From Melaminivora alkalimesophila (lineage in GTDB: Bacteria; Pseudomonadota; Gammaproteobacteria; Burkholderiales; Burkholderiaceae_C): DNA of 9,327 nt. How positions within the stretch are numbered: position 1 is the first letter of the stretch; every line of letters starts with the position of its first letter. Position numbers and translations under genes: made by a program. The stretch is taken from positions 1-9,327 of the forward strand of contig NZ_ALEE01000780.1 in the NCBI RefSeq assembly GCF_000282995.1. The letters are read 5' to 3'. Shown in pieces: positions 5,670 to 9,327 of this stretch. Under the pieces are notes generated by a model, which saw nothing but the letters and a program-made list of their open reading frames with translations, ran no database searches and was not told the DNA's origin.

Positions 5670-8113
5670 CGCAGCCTCGCTCCCGTACGCCGTGCCAGCG
5701 ATTGCAGCACCGCCTGCACGGCCGATTCGATCTCCGCCTCCTGCAGCGCAGCCGCCTCGCTCAGCAGCGACAGGCGGATCGCCAGGCTCTTCTCGCCGGC
5801 AGCAAGACCACCGGCGGCACCGGGCTGGGGCGTGCGCCCGGCCGGGGGGCGGAACACGTCGAAGAGCACGGCCGAACGCAGCAGGCTGGGCGCCAGCGCG
5901 GCGCGCACCGCCTGCATGACCTCGTCGTGCGTGACGCGCTCGGCCACCACCACCGCGATGTCGCGCTCCACACTCTGGCGCCGCGGCACCGGCGCGAAGG
6001 CCGGAACCGGCCGTTGCAGGGCGGCCTCCAGCTCCAGCTCGAACAGCACCGGCGCCGAGGGCAGCTCCCAGGACTGGCGCCAGCGCGGGTGCAGCTCGCC
6101 GATGAAGCCCACCGCCCGGCCGTCCAGCAGCACGCGCGCGCAGCGCCCCGGGTGCAGGGCCGGGTGCTCGGCGGCCTCGAATGCGGGCTTGAGCGGCGCC
6201 AGCAGCGCCTCCACGTCGCCCTTGAGGTCGTAGAAATCCACCGCCCGCTCGCGCTGGCCCCACTGCAGCTGCTGCGCCGGTCCATAGGCCAGCCCGGCGA
6301 CGCGCATCGGCTGGGCGATCCCCTCCACGCTGGTGTCGCTGGCCGCCACGCCAGCGTCGCGCGCAAAGACACGCCCGATCTCGAAGACGCGCACCCGCGC
6401 CGCGCGGCGGTCCAGGTTGAATTTCAGCACCTGCATGAGCGACCCCATCAGGCTGGAGCGCATCACGCTCAGGTGGCTGGCGATCGGGTTGAGCAGGCGG
6501 ATCGGCGCGTCGTTGCCGGCCAGTTCCCGCTCCCAGTGTTCCTCCACGAAGGAGAAGTTGATCGTCTCCTGGTAGCCCAGCGCCGCCAGCGCACGGCGCA
6601 CGGCGAAGCTGCTGCGGCGCGCCTCGGGGCGCACGCGGGCGGTGATCGGTGCCAGCGGCGGCGTGGTCGGCAGCTGTTCGTAGCCGACCATGCGCGCCAC
6701 CTCCTCGATCAGGTCTTCCTCGATGCGCAGGTCGAAGCGCCAGGACGGTGGCGCGACCACCAGCACCCCGCCCTCCTCGGCGCGCACGTCCAGCCCCAGG
6801 CGTTCAAGTGCCTGCAGGCATTGGGCCTCGGTCAGCGGCATGCCGATGACCTTGGCGGCGCGCGCCACGCGCATGCGCACCGGCGCCGGCGCCGGCAGGT
6901 TCACGCGCTGGTCGTCGATGGGCCCGCAGACGGTCTCGGGCGTGCCGCAGATCTCGATGACCAGCTGCGTGATGCGCTCGATGTGCTCGACCGTGTGCTC
7001 GGGATCGACGCCGCGCTCGAAGCGGTGGCCGGCGTCGGTGGCGAAGTTGAAGCGGCGCGAGCGCCCGGCAATGGCCGCCGGCCACCAGAAGGCAGCCTCC
7101 ACATAAATGTTGCGGGTGTCGTCGCCCACGGCCGTGGCGTCGCCCCCCATGATCCCGGCCAGCGACTCGACCTCGCGCTGGTCGGCGATGACGCCCACCT
7201 TCTCATCCAGCTCGACGGTGTTGCCGTTGAGCAGCTTCAGGCGCTCGCCCGGCCGCCCCCAGCGCACTTCCAGGCCTCCGTGGATCTTGTCCAGATCGAA
7301 GATGTGCGACGGCCGCCCCAGTTCGAACATCACGTAGTTCGAGATATCGACCAGCGGCGCCACGCTGCGCTGGCCGCAGCGCGCCAGGCGCTCGACCATC
7401 CATTGCGGCGTCCTGGCGCGCGGGTTGACGCCGCGCACCACGCGGCCCGAAAAACGCCCGCACAGGTCGGGCGCCTCGATGCGCACCGGCACGCGCTCCT
7501 CGATCTGCGTGGCCACCTGCGGCAATTCGGGATGCACGAGCGGCGCGCCAGTCAGCGCCGCCAGCTCGCGTGCCACGCCGTAGATGCTCAGGCAGTGCGC
7601 GAGGTTGGGCGTGAGCTTGAGCGTGAAGAGCGTGTCGTCGAGCCGCAGGTGCCGGCGGATGTCCTCGCCGAGCGGCGCATCCGCTTCCAGCTCCATCAGC
7701 CCCTCATGGTCGTCCGACAGCTGCAGCTCGCGCGCCGAGCACAGCATGCCGCGGCTTTCCACGCCGCGCAGCTTGCCGACCCGGATGACGAAGGGCTTGC
7801 CGTCCTCGCCCGGCGGCAGCTCGGCGCCCACCAGCGCGCAGGGCACGCGAATGCCGACGCGCGCATTGGGCGCGCCACAGACGATGTTCAGCAGCTCGGG
7901 GCCACCCACGTCCACCTGGCACACGCGCAGGCGGTCGGCGTTCGGGTGCTGCTCGGCGGCCTTGATCTCGCCGACCACGATCTTGGAAAACGGCGGCGCC
8001 ACCGGGCGCAGCTCCTCCACCTCCAGGCCGGCCATGGTCAGCGTATCGGCCAGCTCCTGGGTGGTCAGCGGGGGGTTGCAGTATTCGCGCAACCAGGATT
8101 CGGGAAATTGCAT
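5666..8113 (-). CDS. pheT: Phenylalanine--tRNA ligase beta subunit
   Basis: This is the beta subunit of the cytoplasmic alpha2-beta2 phenylalanyl-tRNA synthetase. It binds and edits tRNA-Phe while PheS catalyses charging. The 815 residues are close to the usual ~790-810. Domains in order: the EMAP/OB tRNA-binding domain (about 39-148, with [16 protein letters not shown]), the B3/B4 editing domain (about 211-385, with [10 protein letters not shown] and VEAAFWWP holding the likely editing residues H270 and E339), B5 (about 405-480, with [19 protein letters not shown]), the catalytic-like core (about 490-690), and the FDX-ACB anticodon-binding domain (about 708-815). The FDX-ACB domain has a Gly/Pro-rich loop near 757-773. 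The ATG at 8113 follows GAGAG with a 7-nt spacer and lies 81 nt after the pheS stop. The stop overlaps the ihfA start by 4 nt. Confidence 0.98.
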   Translation of the reverse strand: MQFPESWLREYCNPPLTTQELADTLTMAGLEVEELRPVAPPFSKIVVGEIKAAEQHPNADRLRVCQVDVGGPELLNIVCGAPNARVGIRVPCALVGAELPPGEDGKPFVIRVGKLRGVESRGMLCSARELQLSDDHEGLMELEADAPLGEDIRRHLRLDDTLFTLKLTPNLAHCLSIYGVARELAALTGAPLVHPELPQVATQIEERVPVRIEAPDLCGRFSGRVVRGVNPRARTPQWMVERLARCGQRSVAPLVDISNYVMFELGRPSHIFDLDKIHGGLEVRWGRPGERLKLLNGNTVELDEKVGVIADQREVESLAGIMGGDATAVGDDTRNIYVEAAFWWPAAIAGRSRRFNFATDAGHRFERGVDPEHTVEHIERITQLVIEICGTPETVCGPIDDQRVNLPAPAPVRMRVARAAKVIGMPLTEAQCLQALERLGLDVRAEEGGVLVVAPPSWRFDLRIEEDLIEEVARMVGYEQLPTTPPLAPITARVRPEARRSSFAVRRALAALGYQETINFSFVEEHWERELAGNDAPIRLLNPIASHLSVMRSSLMGSLMQVLKFNLDRRAARVRVFEIGRVFARDAGVAASDTSVEGIAQPMRVAGLAYGPAQQLQWGQRERAVDFYDLKGDVEALLAPLKPAFEAAEHPALHPGRCARVLLDGRAVGFIGELHPRWRQSWELPSAPVLFELELEAALQRPVPAFAPVPRRQSVERDIAVVVAERVTHDEVMQAVRAALAPSLLRSAVLFDVFRPPAGRTPQPGAAGGLAAGEKSLAIRLSLLSEAAALQEAEIESAVQAVLQSLARRTGARLR

Positions 8114-8168
8114 GTCTGGACTCTCGGGCGAAGGCGCTCGCCAGCACCACGGCCGGCTGGGCGCGACC

Positions 8169-8187
8169 GGCCCCGACGCGCGGGGCC
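8169..8187 (-). repeat. GC-rich hairpin in the pheS-pheT spacer
   Basis: A perfect 7-bp stem (ggccccg / cggggcc) with a 5-nt loop starts 7 nt after the pheS stop in the minus-strand mRNA. There is no T-run after it, so it is not a normal Rho-independent terminator. It might slow nucleases or tune pheT expression. In a GC-rich spacer it may also be chance. Confidence 0.3.
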
Positions 8188-8194
8188 TCGGACC

Positions 8195-9256
8195 TTATTG
8201 GAACTGGGACAGGAAACGGATGTCGCCGTCGAAGAACAGGCGCAGGTCGTTCACGCCATAGCGCAGCATCGTCAGCCGGTCCGGCCCCATGCCGAAGGCA
8301 AAGCCGATGAAACGCTCCGGATCGAGACCCATGTTGCGCACCACGTTCGGGTGCACCTGGCCGGCGCCGGACACTTCCAGCCAGCGCCCGGCCAGCGGCC
8401 CCTGCTGGAACTGGATGTCGATCTCGGCGCTCGGTTCGGTGAAGGGGAAGAAGCTGGGCCGAAAACGCAGCACCAGGTCGTCCGACTCGAAGAAGGTGCG
8501 GCAGAAATCCGTGAACACCACCTTCAGGTCCTTGAAGCTCACGTTCTCGCCGATCCACAGCCCTTCGCACTGGTGGAACATGGGCGAGTGCGTGGCGTCC
8601 GAGTCCACGCGGTAGGTGCGGCCCGGCGCGATGACGCGGATCTCGGGCATCGGCTGCCCGGCGTCGATCAGGTGGCGGTGGCGCTTCACATGCTGCACGG
8701 CGTAGCGCACCTGCATCGGGCTGGTGTGGGTGCGCAGCAGGTGGGGCGCCTCGGGCGTGCCGCCCTCGACGTAGAAGGTGTCGTGCATGGAGCGCGCCGG
8801 ATGGTCCTCGGGCGTGTTCAGCGCCGTGAAATTGAACCAGTCGGTCTCGATCTCTGGGCCGTCGGCGACGTCGAAGCCCATGGAGCCGAAGATCTGCTCG
8901 ATGCGCTCGAGGGTCAGGGATACCGGGTGCAGCCCGCCCTGCCCGCGCGCGCGGCCGGGCAGCGTCACGTCCAGCGCCTCGGCCTGGAGTTGCCGCTCGA
9001 GCTCGGCGTCGGCCAGCGCCTGGCGGCGCGCCGTCAGCGCCGCTTCCACACCCTGCTTGGCGAGGTTGATGGCGGCGCCGCGCGTCTTCTTGTCCTCGGG
9101 CGACAGCTGCGCCATGCCCTTCATCAGCTCGGTCAGCCGGCCCGACTTGCCCAGGAACTGGGCCTTGGCGTTTTCCAGCTCGGCCGGGGTTGCACAGCGC
9201 GCAAACGACTCGCGCGCGCTCGTCACCAGGGAATCCAACTCGTTCATATCGACCAT
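8195..9256 (-). CDS. pheS: Phenylalanine--tRNA ligase alpha subunit
   Basis: This is the catalytic alpha subunit of phenylalanyl-tRNA synthetase, a class II enzyme that activates phenylalanine with ATP and loads tRNA-Phe. The protein is up to 353 residues, a normal length. Residues 1-95 form the helical coiled-coil arm that contacts tRNA. The catalytic domain follows, with [19 protein letters not shown] (110-128, motif 1 region), [11 protein letters not shown] (152-162), [10 protein letters not shown] (173-182), the motif 2 region [21 protein letters not shown] (starting at 212), [16 protein letters not shown] (266-281) and motif 3 [17 protein letters not shown] (318-334). The outer ATG at 9256 is given as the bound. 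The ATG at 9247 (giving MNELDSLV) is just as plausible: homologues as I recall them start there, and it sits farther from the leader hairpin. Neither has a clear Shine-Dalgarno. It leads the pheS-pheT-ihfA-merR block. Confidence 0.98.
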   Translation of the reverse strand: MVDMNELDSLVTSARESFARCATPAELENAKAQFLGKSGRLTELMKGMAQLSPEDKKTRGAAINLAKQGVEAALTARRQALADAELERQLQAEALDVTLPGRARGQGGLHPVSLTLERIEQIFGSMGFDVADGPEIETDWFNFTALNTPEDHPARSMHDTFYVEGGTPEAPHLLRTHTSPMQVRYAVQHVKRHRHLIDAGQPMPEIRVIAPGRTYRVDSDATHSPMFHQCEGLWIGENVSFKDLKVVFTDFCRTFFESDDLVLRFRPSFFPFTEPSAEIDIQFQQGPLAGRWLEVSGAGQVHPNVVRNMGLDPERFIGFAFGMGPDRLTMLRYGVNDLRLFFDGDIRFLSQFQ

Positions 9257-9258
9257 TC

Positions 9259-9299
9259 AAAAAGACAGGGGCTAGCGCCTTTCCAAGCCCTAGCCCCTG
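9259..9299 (-). terminator. Terminator-like hairpin and T-run directly before pheS
   Basis: In the minus-strand RNA, CAGGGGCTAG (9299-9290) pairs perfectly with CTAGCCCCTG (9275-9266). The stem continues through one G-G mismatch into four more pairs, GCTT/AGGC with one G-U, closed by a GGAA tetraloop. It is followed by TCTTTTT (9265-9259) and then, after 2 nt, the outer pheS ATG. This has every mark of a Rho-independent terminator. It may end the upstream transcript (usually rplT) or act as an attenuator controlling pheS-pheT. Which of the two cannot be decided, because the leader beyond 9327 is missing. Confidence 0.7.
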
Positions 9300-9327
9300 C
9301 TGTTGGCGCGCCGGCAGCCGGCTGCAG

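Noticed and set aside
5670..6263. Upstream extension of the ihfA frame inside pheT
   Set aside because: The extension is low-complexity Arg/Ala/Gly and overlaps pheT. The conserved fold and a good ribosome site place the ihfA start at the pheT stop.
7704..9260. Minus-strand frame of 518 codons overlapping pheS and the start of pheT
   Set aside because: It crosses the pheS stop and pheT start in another frame, is Arg/Ala/Gly-rich, and overlaps two certain genes.
1..9327. Mobile elements, CRISPR arrays, phage att sites at the tRNA genes, or a novel gene cluster
   Set aside because: The tRNA genes are intact with no repeated 3' end nearby, there is no integrase or transposase reading frame, no direct-repeat array, and every gene-sized region is explained by a housekeeping or common family.

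Overview
The window looks like core chromosome of a high-GC betaproteobacterium, most likely a member of the Burkholderiales near the family Comamonadaceae. This rests on base composition, protein wording and gene order (pheS-pheT-ihfA-merR-tRNA-Pro), not on a search, so the family level is an inference. I see no mobile element, phage gene, CRISPR array, toxin-antitoxin pair, defence system or broken gene.

Left part (1-3219, minus strand): the 2-oxoglutarate dehydrogenase genes of the TCA cycle. sucA (odhA, E1) is complete. The first 94 codons of sucB (odhB, E2), holding the lipoyl domain, run off the left edge. A perfect 12-bp inverted repeat links the end of sucA to the spacer just before the sucB ribosome-binding site, and a short GC-rich hairpin lies just upstream of the sucA start.

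Middle (3220-4750): a 220-bp divergent spacer with no convincing promoter, then one plus-strand gene for a membrane protein of the AI-2E transporter/PerM (DUF20) family. It converges on two minus-strand tRNA genes, tRNA-Pro(GGG) followed by tRNA-Val(GAC). A strong two-way terminator separates the membrane gene from the tRNAs.

Right part (4781-9327, minus strand, so transcription runs right to left): pheS, pheT, ihfA and a MerR-type regulator gene, ending just before the tRNA pair. pheS and pheT encode the two subunits of phenylalanyl-tRNA synthetase. ihfA encodes the alpha subunit of integration host factor and overlaps the pheT stop by 4 nt. The block is a translation cluster: tRNA charging, a nucleoid protein, a regulator and tRNAs read in one direction. 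A terminator-like hairpin with a T-run sits only 9 nt before the outer pheS ATG and is the best candidate for regulation in the window.

No previously undescribed system was found. The points worth a second look are RNA-level control elements: the pheS leader hairpin, the sucA-sucB inverted repeat, the sucA leader hairpin and the tRNA spacer hairpin. Several very long open frames, one of 1428 codons, are shadows caused by high GC and avoidance of rare codons.
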